From: Spongiimicrobium salis
Lineage (GTDB): Bacteria > Bacteroidota > Bacteroidia > Flavobacteriales > Flavobacteriaceae
Reading direction: 5' to 3'
Assembly: GCF_043678055.1 (NCBI RefSeq)
Contig: NZ_JBHEQA010000001.1
Coordinates: forward strand, 2,055,563-2,119,562
DNA: 64,000 nt
Within the stretch, counting starts at the first letter, position 1. Each line of letters starts with the position of its first letter. Under the pieces are notes generated by a model, which made no database searches, was not told the DNA's origin, and saw only the letters and a program-made list of their open reading frames with translations. Below are positions 16,963 through 24,497 of the stretch, in pieces. Position numbers and translations under genes: made by a program.

Positions 16963-18478
16963 TATTCAACTTTTGCAAAAGGGAATTAGCAAAGACAAAG
17001 TTCTCGATCAAATTGCCATATTCAAGGAAGGTATTCCCTTTGTAACTTTAGAAAAGGCCGCAGTAGTCGATGACGGAATTTTAAAGTTTTCCAATCACGA
17101 CTTGCAACATTTGATTCATAAGTTCGATGCCTCAAAAAATGAACTTTCCTTGTTAAAATTTGTTCCTGCTTCCGGCGCGGCATCCAGGATGTTCAAATCC
17201 ATGTTTAATTTTTTGGAAACCTATGACCCCACGAAGGAATCCTTGGAAGACTATCTGGGACGAACTAAGGACAATGCCGTAGCTGCCTTTTTTGAAGGAT
17301 ATAAAAAATTGGCCTTTTATGACCTGGTGATGGATAGCATAAAAGGGAAATTCAATACGGCAGATGAAGAACGTTATCTTTTTGTAAAAGAAATGCTTTT
17401 GGAAGAAGGGTTGAATTATGGTTTTTACCCCAAGGGATTACTTCCTTTTCATAATTATGGAACCCATACGGCCACACCTTTTGAAGAACACCTTATGGAA
17501 GCCTCTAGTTACGCAAAGGCAAAAGATAATGCAAAGTTGCACTTTACGATATCGGAACAACACCATACCTTATTTCAAGAAGAATTGAAAACTGTTGGAG
17601 ATCGAGTGAAGAAGAGCACGGGAAGTTCCTTTCAGGTAGCCTATTCCTATCAAAAATCTACCACGGATACCATTGCGGTGACCATGGAAAACGAATTGTT
17701 CAGAAATGCGGATGGTAGTTTGTTGTTTAGACCAGGAGGCCATGGGGCGCTTATTGAAAATTTGGATGAACAAGATGCAGATATTGTTTTTATAAAGAAT
17801 ATAGATAATGTGGTAGCACCCAAATATGCCGAGGAGGTTTCCAATAATAAAAAAGCATTGGCGGGCTTACTCATTGAGGTACAGGAATTGGCGTTTTCGT
17901 ATGCAGCACTCTTAGATAAGGAAGGTATCCGTATGGAGGAGTTGGAAGAGATTAAAACTTTCTTGGAAACCAGACTCAATGTTCGTTTTTCTGCCAGCTT
18001 CAGTAGCTTTAATTTGGAAGAGCAACTCAACGTACTCAAAGATAAGATCAATAGGCCTATTCGGGTTTGTGGTATGGTAAAGAATGAAGGCGCTCCGGGA
18101 GGAGGCCCTTTTTGGATTAAAGACAAAAACAATAATATTTCTTTGCAGATTGTAGAGTCGGCCCAGGTAGATATGGATAATGGGGAACAACTTACACTTT
18201 TTAAGAATTCCACACATTTCAACCCTGTGGATTTGGTGTGTGCCATTAAGAATTATAAAGGAGAGAAGTACCCTTTGCTCAATTTTGTAGATGTAAAACA
18301 GGGGTTTATTACCAACAAAACCAAAGAAGGAAAAGAATTAAAAGCTATGGAACTACCTGGATTATGGAATGGAGCTATGGCCTATTGGAATACTATTTTT
18401 GTAGAAGTGCCACTGACTACTTTTAATCCGGTAAAAACGGTGAACGATTTGCTGAAACCGGCTCACCAAGTGAAATGA
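16940..18478 (+). CDS. DUF4301 family protein
   Basis: A 512-residue soluble protein with no signal peptide. It carries the DUF4301 hallmarks (KFVPASGAASRMFKSMF, FYPKGLLPFHNYG, and RVCGMVKNEGAPGGGPFWI). The SGAASRMFK loop and the LLFRPGGHGALIENL segment look like a nucleotide-sugar-pyrophosphorylase-like fold, but no activity is established to my knowledge. It is the last gene of the pnuC-nadR operon, ended by a strong terminator. Confidence 0.85.
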   Translation: MDFSEKDNIQLLQKGISKDKVLDQIAIFKEGIPFVTLEKAAVVDDGILKFSNHDLQHLIHKFDASKNELSLLKFVPASGAASRMFKSMFNFLETYDPTKESLEDYLGRTKDNAVAAFFEGYKKLAFYDLVMDSIKGKFNTADEERYLFVKEMLLEEGLNYGFYPKGLLPFHNYGTHTATPFEEHLMEASSYAKAKDNAKLHFTISEQHHTLFQEELKTVGDRVKKSTGSSFQVAYSYQKSTTDTIAVTMENELFRNADGSLLFRPGGHGALIENLDEQDADIVFIKNIDNVVAPKYAEEVSNNKKALAGLLIEVQELAFSYAALLDKEGIRMEELEEIKTFLETRLNVRFSASFSSFNLEEQLNVLKDKINRPIRVCGMVKNEGAPGGGPFWIKDKNNNISLQIVESAQVDMDNGEQLTLFKNSTHFNPVDLVCAIKNYKGEKYPLLNFVDVKQGFITNKTKEGKELKAMELPGLWNGAMAYWNTIFVEVPLTTFNPVKTVNDLLKPAHQVK

Positions 18479-18503
18479 TCAAGGCCTATTGTCCTTAAAG
18501 CTC

Positions 18504-18536
18504 AAAAAAGTGTGTAAAATTTACACACTTTTTTTT
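18504..18536 (+). terminator. Terminator after DUF4301 gene
   Basis: AAAAAGTGTGTA and TACACACTTTTT form a near-perfect palindrome with a run of T, 26 bp after the stop codon. Confidence 0.85.
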
Positions 18537-18680
18537 GTACTATACAATTTTATACAGCCATAACGAAAGAGATTTATTTGTAAACAACTGTTTTTCAATA
18601 TATTGTGTTTTTATTGTGGTTTGGCACTATTTTTCTCTTGTATGCAAGACATATAGTATTCAATCAAAAAACAAACACAA

Positions 18681-18980
18681 ATGAAAAAAGTAATTTTTAC
18701 CGCGGCATTGGCCTTTGGGTGTCTGTCTACCATTTTGGCAAGTACTCCAATCATACTGTCTGAAATCATGGAAGCACGCGTTTCCCAAGATTTTAAAGAG
18801 ATTAAAATAGAAGAATTGCCAGAGACCATTACTGCAGCATTGGCAAAAGATTATCCAGGAGCCACCATCGATAAGGCCTACGTAAACGAAGAGGAAAAGT
18901 ATAAACTGGAAGTTACACGGGAAGATGGTACTTCCATTGAATTATATGCCGATGCCGAAGGCAATTGGATAGAAGGATAA
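18681..18980 (+). CDS. Small secreted PepSY-like protein 1
   Basis: A 99-residue protein with a signal peptide (MKKVIFTAALAFGCLSTILA). The mature part reads EIKIEELPETITAALAKDYPGATIDKAYVN, then YKLEVTREDGTSIELYADAEGNWIEG, the pattern of PepSY-like/BLIP-like periplasmic proteins of Bacteroidota. It is a paralog of the product at 19916-20218. A terminator follows. It lies in a cluster of three related small genes upstream of an NtrC-type regulator. Function unknown. Confidence 0.75.
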   Translation: MKKVIFTAALAFGCLSTILASTPIILSEIMEARVSQDFKEIKIEELPETITAALAKDYPGATIDKAYVNEEEKYKLEVTREDGTSIELYADAEGNWIEG

Positions 18981-19030
18981 CGATGCAATACAGTAGCGTT
19001 AATTAATTTTTTGGTTAGTTTGGTTTCAAA

Positions 19031-19059
19031 GAGGTTGCGGGGGCAACCTCTTTTTTTTT
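19031..19059 (+). terminator. Terminator after PepSY-like gene 1
   Basis: GAGGTTGC (19031-19038), a GGGG loop, GCAACCTC (19043-19050), then nine T. Confidence 0.9.
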
Positions 19060-19140
19060 AATTTTTTTTCAAAAAAAAGTGACCTCCTAAAAAAAGTGGT
19101 GTCTTAAGTAATGTAGCCCTGTAATAAAAAACAATTATAA

Positions 19141-19329
19141 ATGGAAAATGATTTTTTGCAACAACCAACAATTTTGATTGCGGCACTTGTTATTAGCATT
19201 ATTGTGTTTGTGGTTACAATAGGCATTGTGTTGTCACTTTTTAAAGCCAAAGACACTTTTGCAGATATGCAAAATGATAATAAAGGATTAAAAAAAAAAG
19301 AAAACACGGGTTTTTCAATAAATAGATGA
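19141..19329 (+). CDS. Small single-span membrane protein
   Basis: A 62-residue protein. Residues about 10-33 are strongly hydrophobic (ILIAALVISIIVFVVTIGIVLSLF), the rest polar and lysine-rich at the C-terminus. No family recognised. It starts 80 bp after the terminator of the first PepSY-like gene and is followed within 60 bp by a degenerate PepSY-like gene. It may be a real membrane microprotein; support comes from the hydrophobic segment and its intact frame only. Confidence 0.5.
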   Translation: MENDFLQQPTILIAALVISIIVFVVTIGIVLSLFKAKDTFADMQNDNKGLKKKENTGFSINR

Positions 19330-19387
19330 AAATCCATTGTGTAAGGAACAGGATAAAAAAGAGGACAAAAAACAATTTGAATACGAT

Positions 19388-19609
19388 ATGAAAGAAATTA
19401 CAACTTCGGCGATATTGGGAACTTTGAGTTTATTGAGCTGTATTGCAGCAGTACATATATTTGAGGAGGAGGAAAGGGTTTCCATACCTATGAAAGTTTC
19501 CCCGGCGAAAGCGATAATAGAAAAAAAACTGGAGGATAATGCTATGCAGACACTAACCAAGGATTATCCCGTATCAACCATGAAAGATGACGAGTTAAGA
19601 TGTTTTTGA
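19388..19609 (+). pseudogene. Degenerate PepSY-like paralog
   Basis: From the ATG at 19388 the frame reads MKEITTSAILGTLSLLSCIAA, a signal-peptide-like start, and then MQTLTKDYPVSTMKDDELRCF before a stop. The TLTKDYP..TM block aligns with ALAKDYPGATI and AVAKNYPTATI of the two flanking paralogs, but the conserved second half (YKLEV...DGT...YAD..GNW) is missing. Out-of-frame sequence after the stop (LWLKFENTDK) vaguely resembles it, so a frameshift is likely. I call it a decayed third copy; a functional short variant is possible. Confidence 0.55.
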
Positions 19610-19692
19610 GCTATGGTTGAAGTTTGAAAATACTGACAAAATGAGAAATAGATAGAAAAGCTTAAAAATTATTTTGAATTTTTGATTGATTG

Positions 19693-19727
19693 GTTGGTTT
19701 TTGAAAGGGGGTTGCTACGGCGACCCT
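19693..19727 (+). terminator. Terminator after the degenerate PepSY-like gene
   Basis: AAAGGGGGTTGC, a TACG loop, then GCGACCCTTTTTT. The hairpin lies in the 306-bp gap before the next gene, which otherwise holds only AT-rich leader sequence. Confidence 0.75.
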
Positions 19728-19915
19728 TTTTTGTTTTGTGTATACATTTTACACAGTTTGGAAAACAAATACCCATAAGTATACAGTGCGCTAACAACCC
19801 TAAAAAATACAATTTGTTGATATATAGTGGATTGCCTTTGAAACATTGAAAATTAAACTTCTGGTATCATATTTTCAATAAGTAGTTCAAGTTTAATACT
19901 ATAAAAATAAATATC

Positions 19916-20218
19916 ATGAAAAAAGCGATTTTCGTAGCCGTATTATCATTGGGAAGTTTAACCACATTTGCACATGAAACCCATGTTTCACCTGCAGAAA
20001 CTTTTAAAATTGTAAAGGCACAGGACGAATATACTGAAATAGAAACAAGTGCATTGCCAGAAGCAGTGACTAAGGCGGTAGCCAAGAATTACCCCACCGC
20101 GACGATCAATAAGGCCTATATCAATAAAGAAGAGCACTACAAGTTGGAAGTTTCTTTGGAAGATGGAACCACAGGGACTTTATATGCCGATAAGGATGGG
20201 AATTGGTTGGATCAATAA
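19916..20218 (+). CDS. Small secreted PepSY-like protein 2
   Basis: A 100-residue protein with a signal peptide (1-19, cut after TTFA) and a mature part clearly paralogous to the protein at 18681-18980: ALPEAVTKAVAKNYPTATINKAYIN, then YKLEVSLEDGTTGTLYADKDGNWLD. The family is PepSY-like. It has its own terminator and precedes the sigma-54-type regulator gene by about 150 bp, so it could be a target or an accessory of that two-component system; this is only suggested by position. Confidence 0.75.
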   Translation: MKKAIFVAVLSLGSLTTFAHETHVSPAETFKIVKAQDEYTEIETSALPEAVTKAVAKNYPTATINKAYINKEEHYKLEVSLEDGTTGTLYADKDGNWLDQ

Positions 20219-20260
20219 TATAACTTGAGTTATTTGTTTTGTATCAAGTTGGTTTGGTTA

Positions 20261-20297
20261 GTAAAGCGTCACAGCACTGTGACGCTTTACGTTTTTT
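20261..20297 (+). terminator. Terminator after PepSY-like gene 2
   Basis: GTAAAGCGTCACAG pairs perfectly with CTGTGACGCTTTAC across a 2-base centre at 20261-20290, followed by GTTTTTT. Confidence 0.9.
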
Positions 20298-20371
20298 AGC
20301 ATAATTTTTTGAAAGGGCAGACAGCTTTCAACTCCTTTTTTTACGTACATATTTAAAGTAAGAAAGTTACT

Positions 20372-21718
20372 ATGCCAAACCTATTGATTATTGAGGATGA
20401 TACCGCCTTTTGTACAATGTTGCAGAAGTTTTTAACAAAGAAGGGCTATGTTGTGGAAATTAGCTTAACCGCAGCTGATGCAAAAACCAAATTGGAAAAC
20501 GGCAACTTTGAACTCATTTTAACAGACCTTAGACTACCCAATTATGATGGAATTCAATTGCTCTCTGATATTAAAACAAAGACTAAAGGAACACAAGTAA
20601 TTGTGATGACGGGTTATGCCGAAGTCGGTACGGCGGTGGCAGCCATGAAAAAAGGGGCCTATGACTATATTTCCAAACCTTTTACCCCAGAAGAGATTGT
20701 TTCGGTAATCGAAAATGCATTAAAATCTCCAGAAAAAACACCCGAGGAAATAAAAAATCGATCAAGCAAAAGGGTACAAGAAAGAAACTCGATCCAGACC
20801 ATTACAGGAAGAAGCGAAGCCTCGAAAAAATTAAGGGAATATATAAAACTGGTGGCACCAACGGATATGTCCGTTCTTATTACAGGAGAGAGTGGAACAG
20901 GAAAAGAGGTTACGGCAAAAGCCATACACGATAACAGCAGCAGAAAAGAGTATCAGTTTATAGCAGTAGACTGTGGTGCTATCCCCAAAGAAATTGCCTC
21001 TAGCGAGTTTTTCGGTCATATTAAAGGTAGCTTTACGGGAGCTGTGGAAGATAAGATCGGACAATTTGAAGCGGCAAATAAAGGAACATTGTTTTTGGAC
21101 GAAATAGGAAATCTTTCCTACGAAAATCAGATACAGTTGCTCCGAGCATTGGAGGAGCGCAAAATTAAGCGGGTGGGGAGTACCAAGGAAATAGAGGTAG
21201 ATGTCCGTATTATTGCGGCCACCAATGAGGACATGCAACTTGCCGTGGAAAGAGGAACTTTTCGGGAGGACCTGTACCATAGACTCAATGAATTTGGCAT
21301 TGAGATTCCCTCTTTGGCAGAGAGAAATGAAGACATGATTTTATTTGCGGACTACTTTTTACATCAGAGCAATGAAGCATTGGGGAAGCATGTTTTGGGC
21401 TTTTCCGATGAGGTCGTACAACTTTTTCAGCGCTATGCTTGGCCCGGAAATTTAAGAGAACTTAAAAATGTGATCAAAAGAGCGGTATTACTTGCCGCCG
21501 ATGACTATGTTGAGGCAGAAACATTGCCTAGAACCATTTTGGAAGGAACCGCTAAATCTAAAAATGTAACGGATTTTTCCAAGGAAGGATATGAAAAGGA
21601 TCAAATTATGAAGGCTCTTAAACAAACAAACTTCAATAAATCCAAGGCGGCTCGCTTATTGCAGGTAACCCGTAAAACGCTGTACAACAAAATCAATCAT
21701 TACAATTTGGATGTATAG
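20372..21718 (+). CDS. Sigma-54-dependent response regulator (NtrC family)
   Basis: A 448-residue regulator: REC domain (1-115; phospho-acceptor D52 in LILTDLRLP), AAA+ domain with Walker A GESGTGKE at 172-179 and the sigma-54 contact loop written GSFTGA at 219-224 instead of GAFTGA, and a C-terminal Fis-type HTH (NFNKSKAARLLQVTRKTLYNKI). It would activate sigma-54 promoters upon phosphorylation. It converges with, and overlaps by 26 bp, the hybrid kinase gene, a likely partner. The targets are not shown; the small secreted protein genes just upstream are candidates. Confidence 0.92.
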   Translation: MPNLLIIEDDTAFCTMLQKFLTKKGYVVEISLTAADAKTKLENGNFELILTDLRLPNYDGIQLLSDIKTKTKGTQVIVMTGYAEVGTAVAAMKKGAYDYISKPFTPEEIVSVIENALKSPEKTPEEIKNRSSKRVQERNSIQTITGRSEASKKLREYIKLVAPTDMSVLITGESGTGKEVTAKAIHDNSSRKEYQFIAVDCGAIPKEIASSEFFGHIKGSFTGAVEDKIGQFEAANKGTLFLDEIGNLSYENQIQLLRALEERKIKRVGSTKEIEVDVRIIAATNEDMQLAVERGTFREDLYHRLNEFGIEIPSLAERNEDMILFADYFLHQSNEALGKHVLGFSDEVVQLFQRYAWPGNLRELKNVIKRAVLLAADDYVEAETLPRTILEGTAKSKNVTDFSKEGYEKDQIMKALKQTNFNKSKAARLLQVTRKTLYNKINHYNLDV

Positions 21719-24164
21719 GATAGATAGCAGCTATACTTTTTACAAGAACATCAATTTTAATCTTTAAATCTCTTCCTATCTGTTCTATTGGTGTTGGCAT
21801 GGATTCTTTTCCCTGGAATTGTTCCATTTGCTCCAAAATAGGGATAATTTCATGGGCTGCTATTTGCCGGAACATCGGTAACATTTTATGGGCAATACCG
21901 GCTACTTTATGCATATCTCCCTTTTTTAGGGCAAGTTGAATATCCGCGATGTTTTGCATGCTGTCTGTGCAAAACGTTTGGAGTACCTCTGTAATGGCAG
22001 GCGTATTTTCGCCAAGAAAAGAGGAAATAGCAGAAATATTGAACAGTGCACTTTCATGCTTTTCCAATACTACAGAATTCGTTTTCCGAGAAAAATAGTC
22101 TAAGGGAAAGATGGTCTTTAGAAGGCTGGCAAGGGCCATTCTTTGAAAAGGTTTTTGGAGCATTCCCGCAAAACCGGCAGTGCTATAAATGTCCTGCTTT
22201 AAATCTGTTCTTCCGGTCATGGCCATAACGGGCTGATCTATATAATGGGGGTACTTTGGGGATTGCAATTGCTGTAGCACTTCAAAGCCATTGATATTGG
22301 GCATTTGAATATCGGTGAGAACGGCTTGATAGCAGAGATCGCTCCGTTGTGGAATAGCATTAAAACTAGAGAATGCATGCACTTTAATATACATGCTTTC
22401 GCAGAATTCCCGGAGCAAGCTTAACATCGCGGGATCATCGTCTAGAATTAGAATGGCAAAGTCAGAAGGAAGATCTACTTCCGCATTTACCGATTTCAAC
22501 TTTTGTGTTTTAGGAACGGTTAAAGGGAGTCTCAGGTAAAAGGTACTTCCTTTTCCCACTTCACTTTCCAAATGCAAAGAACCTTCTAATAAGTTTGTTA
22601 GTTTTTTGGATATTGTTAATCCTAAACCATAGCCACCATATTTTTTTTCGGTAGTTGTATCGGCTTGGGTGAATTCCTTAAAAATAATATCCTGCTTTTC
22701 CTTTTTAATACCGATTCCAGTATCTCTTATGGATATAATGCTATGGCAAACACCATTTGCTTCCTTTTCTATTTTGGCCGTAATACGAATTTCCCCTTCC
22801 TGTGTAAATTTATAAGCATTGCCCAACAGATTGTCCAGAAGCTGCCTTATCCGAAACGGATCTCCCATAAGACGTTCATGAAAACGGGAGTCAATATCCA
22901 GGATAAGACGAATGGGCTTCTTGTGATAGAGTGCCTTCATATTTTCTGAAGTCTCCTGGATAATATTGGAGAGCACAAAAGGAATTTTTTCAATATGCAA
23001 TTGCCCGGCTTCCAATTTTGAAAAATCCAAAAGATCGTTAACAAGATTATCCACATGGCGGGAGGCCGATGTCATATGCTTTAAATAGTGAAACTGTTTA
23101 TCGTTTAGGGTCGTGCCTTCCAAAAGCTCTCCATATCCGGTTATCGTATTTAAGGGGGTTCGTAAATCGTGACTTACGGTAGAGATCAATTGTTCCCTAC
23201 TTTTTAAAAGGGATTCGGAAAACTGTTTTTCTTTTTCCAATTGCTGTCTGTAACGTTGTACTTTCCAAAAGTCCCTGCTGATTAAAAAAGTGAAAAGAAG
23301 CACAACAATTAACCCTAATATAGCCCCAAGACCAGCAAAGCGAATGCCTCTTCGGAATGCGGTTCTTTTTTTAAGGGTGTCATTGTAGGTTTTGGTAACA
23401 ATTTCTTGTTCAAAAGCCGCAATGATCTGATGCAATTGATGGGACAGCTCCATATCATAACGGTTCAGCTCAATTTCTTTTTGAGCCAATGAACGTTGGC
23501 TTTTAAAATTTTCCAACTTGGCTTTGGTCAGTAATAATTTTGATACATTGAGGATGGAATCTATCTTTTCAGAAGGGATATTGTCTTTGCTTTCCTCTGG
23601 GATATTCTCATTGAGATAATCTGCCACTTGCCGGATTACCTTTTGTGCTTTTGGGGATAAGGTAGCAATATTTGGGGCCAGGCCTTCTGCGGTAATCTTC
23701 CCTAAAGAGGCCTCCATTTTTTGAAATTCACTCAAAACTTGATCCAAGGCGGCATTGGGACGCATTTTTTCTTTTAAATTTCTAAATTCTTGACCATTGG
23801 CTACTTTTTTCTTCAATAAGACCTGAACGCTATCCAATAAGCCTCTTTGATAATCTTGGGAAGTAAATCTTTTTAAGGTATCTATATCGCTAAGAACCGT
23901 ATCTATTTTTTGAACATATGCGGTGAAATGAGCCTTACTTTTGGTTTGTAATGCTAGCTTGGAATGACTTTCTGCCTCATAGAGTTGTGTGAAAACAGCT
24001 CCGGTCTTTATAAATTTCAAATCGTTCTCCGCCTCTTTTTCCGTATTCATATAGACCTTCACTTCTGATCGAATATAGAGTGCAGAGACAGTGAGGAGTA
24101 TGCCAAGAACCAAATAGCTGCTTATTATTTTTAAGGTGAATCTATTTTTGGATCGGTCTTTCAT
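21693..24164 (-). CDS. Hybrid sensor histidine kinase with REC and Hpt domains
   Basis: An 823-residue inner-membrane kinase. Helix 12-30, a periplasmic coiled helical sensor region of about 240 residues, a second helix at about 273-295, then HisKA with H332 in STVSHDLRTPLNT, an ATPase domain with GIGIKKEKQDIIF and YGGYGLGLTISKKL, a REC domain (LTDIQMPNINGFEVL) and a terminal Hpt domain with IAGIAHKMLP. It can run a four-step phosphorelay whose final acceptor is probably the convergent NtrC-type regulator. The overlapping 3' ends may give antisense coupling. The stimulus is unknown. Confidence 0.92.
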   Translation of the reverse strand: MKDRSKNRFTLKIISSYLVLGILLTVSALYIRSEVKVYMNTEKEAENDLKFIKTGAVFTQLYEAESHSKLALQTKSKAHFTAYVQKIDTVLSDIDTLKRFTSQDYQRGLLDSVQVLLKKKVANGQEFRNLKEKMRPNAALDQVLSEFQKMEASLGKITAEGLAPNIATLSPKAQKVIRQVADYLNENIPEESKDNIPSEKIDSILNVSKLLLTKAKLENFKSQRSLAQKEIELNRYDMELSHQLHQIIAAFEQEIVTKTYNDTLKKRTAFRRGIRFAGLGAILGLIVVLLFTFLISRDFWKVQRYRQQLEKEKQFSESLLKSREQLISTVSHDLRTPLNTITGYGELLEGTTLNDKQFHYLKHMTSASRHVDNLVNDLLDFSKLEAGQLHIEKIPFVLSNIIQETSENMKALYHKKPIRLILDIDSRFHERLMGDPFRIRQLLDNLLGNAYKFTQEGEIRITAKIEKEANGVCHSIISIRDTGIGIKKEKQDIIFKEFTQADTTTEKKYGGYGLGLTISKKLTNLLEGSLHLESEVGKGSTFYLRLPLTVPKTQKLKSVNAEVDLPSDFAILILDDDPAMLSLLREFCESMYIKVHAFSSFNAIPQRSDLCYQAVLTDIQMPNINGFEVLQQLQSPKYPHYIDQPVMAMTGRTDLKQDIYSTAGFAGMLQKPFQRMALASLLKTIFPLDYFSRKTNSVVLEKHESALFNISAISSFLGENTPAITEVLQTFCTDSMQNIADIQLALKKGDMHKVAGIAHKMLPMFRQIAAHEIIPILEQMEQFQGKESMPTPIEQIGRDLKIKIDVLVKSIAAIYPIHPNCND

Positions 24165-24266
24165 GAATAATTAGCTATATAGGATATACGGATGTCAAGC
24201 AAACAATGGTTATTGGGAAAGTGTTAATTATTCTGCGCTTTACTATGAAATCTAATAATGCCATGG

Positions 24267-24274
24267 TACTTTTG
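24267..24274 (+). promoter_or_regulatory. -7 element upstream of the TPP riboswitch
   Basis: TACTTTTG matches TAnnTTTG and ends 6 bases before the riboswitch begins, so transcription would start at or just before the aptamer. Confidence 0.6.
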
Positions 24275-24280
24275 TGCCAT

Positions 24281-24370
24281 CACAAGGGGGTGCGTATTGT
24301 TGAGAATATCAGGATAGGCTGAGATCATACCCAATGAACCTGGGCAGATAATGCTGCCAAGGGAACAAGA
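24281..24370 (+). ncRNA. TPP riboswitch (THI element)
   Basis: The sequence carries the TPP aptamer signatures in order: an AAGGGGGTGC entry, CTGAGA (24319-24324), ATACCC, TGAACCTG and GATAATGC, then CAAGGGAAC as the closing strand. Thiamine pyrophosphate binding would lower expression of the downstream outer-membrane receptor. About 130 bases separate the aptamer from the receptor ATG; I could not decide whether the expression platform ends transcription or hides the translation start. Confidence 0.93.
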
Positions 24371-24497
24371 AGATGGAACTAAATATGATTAACGTATTTT
24401 CAAGTCTTTACATTGGGGTTTGAGATCTGTAGTTTTTTGGGAATGACAATGACCAAAATAAGTAACTTCCTTGCTATGGCTAACAAACACAAACAAC

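Noticed and set aside
17650..18246. Long minus-strand open frame inside the DUF4301 gene
   Set aside because: It lies wholly within a well-supported gene, has no recognisable domain and a composition typical of an antisense shadow. The same holds for 49620-50186 inside ald and 47405-47779 inside leuS.
18610..18650. Possible sigma-54 promoter TTGGCAC...TTTCT upstream of the first PepSY-like gene
   Set aside because: The -12 GC is missing and the related upstream region of the second paralog has a different spacing, so the match is too weak to call.
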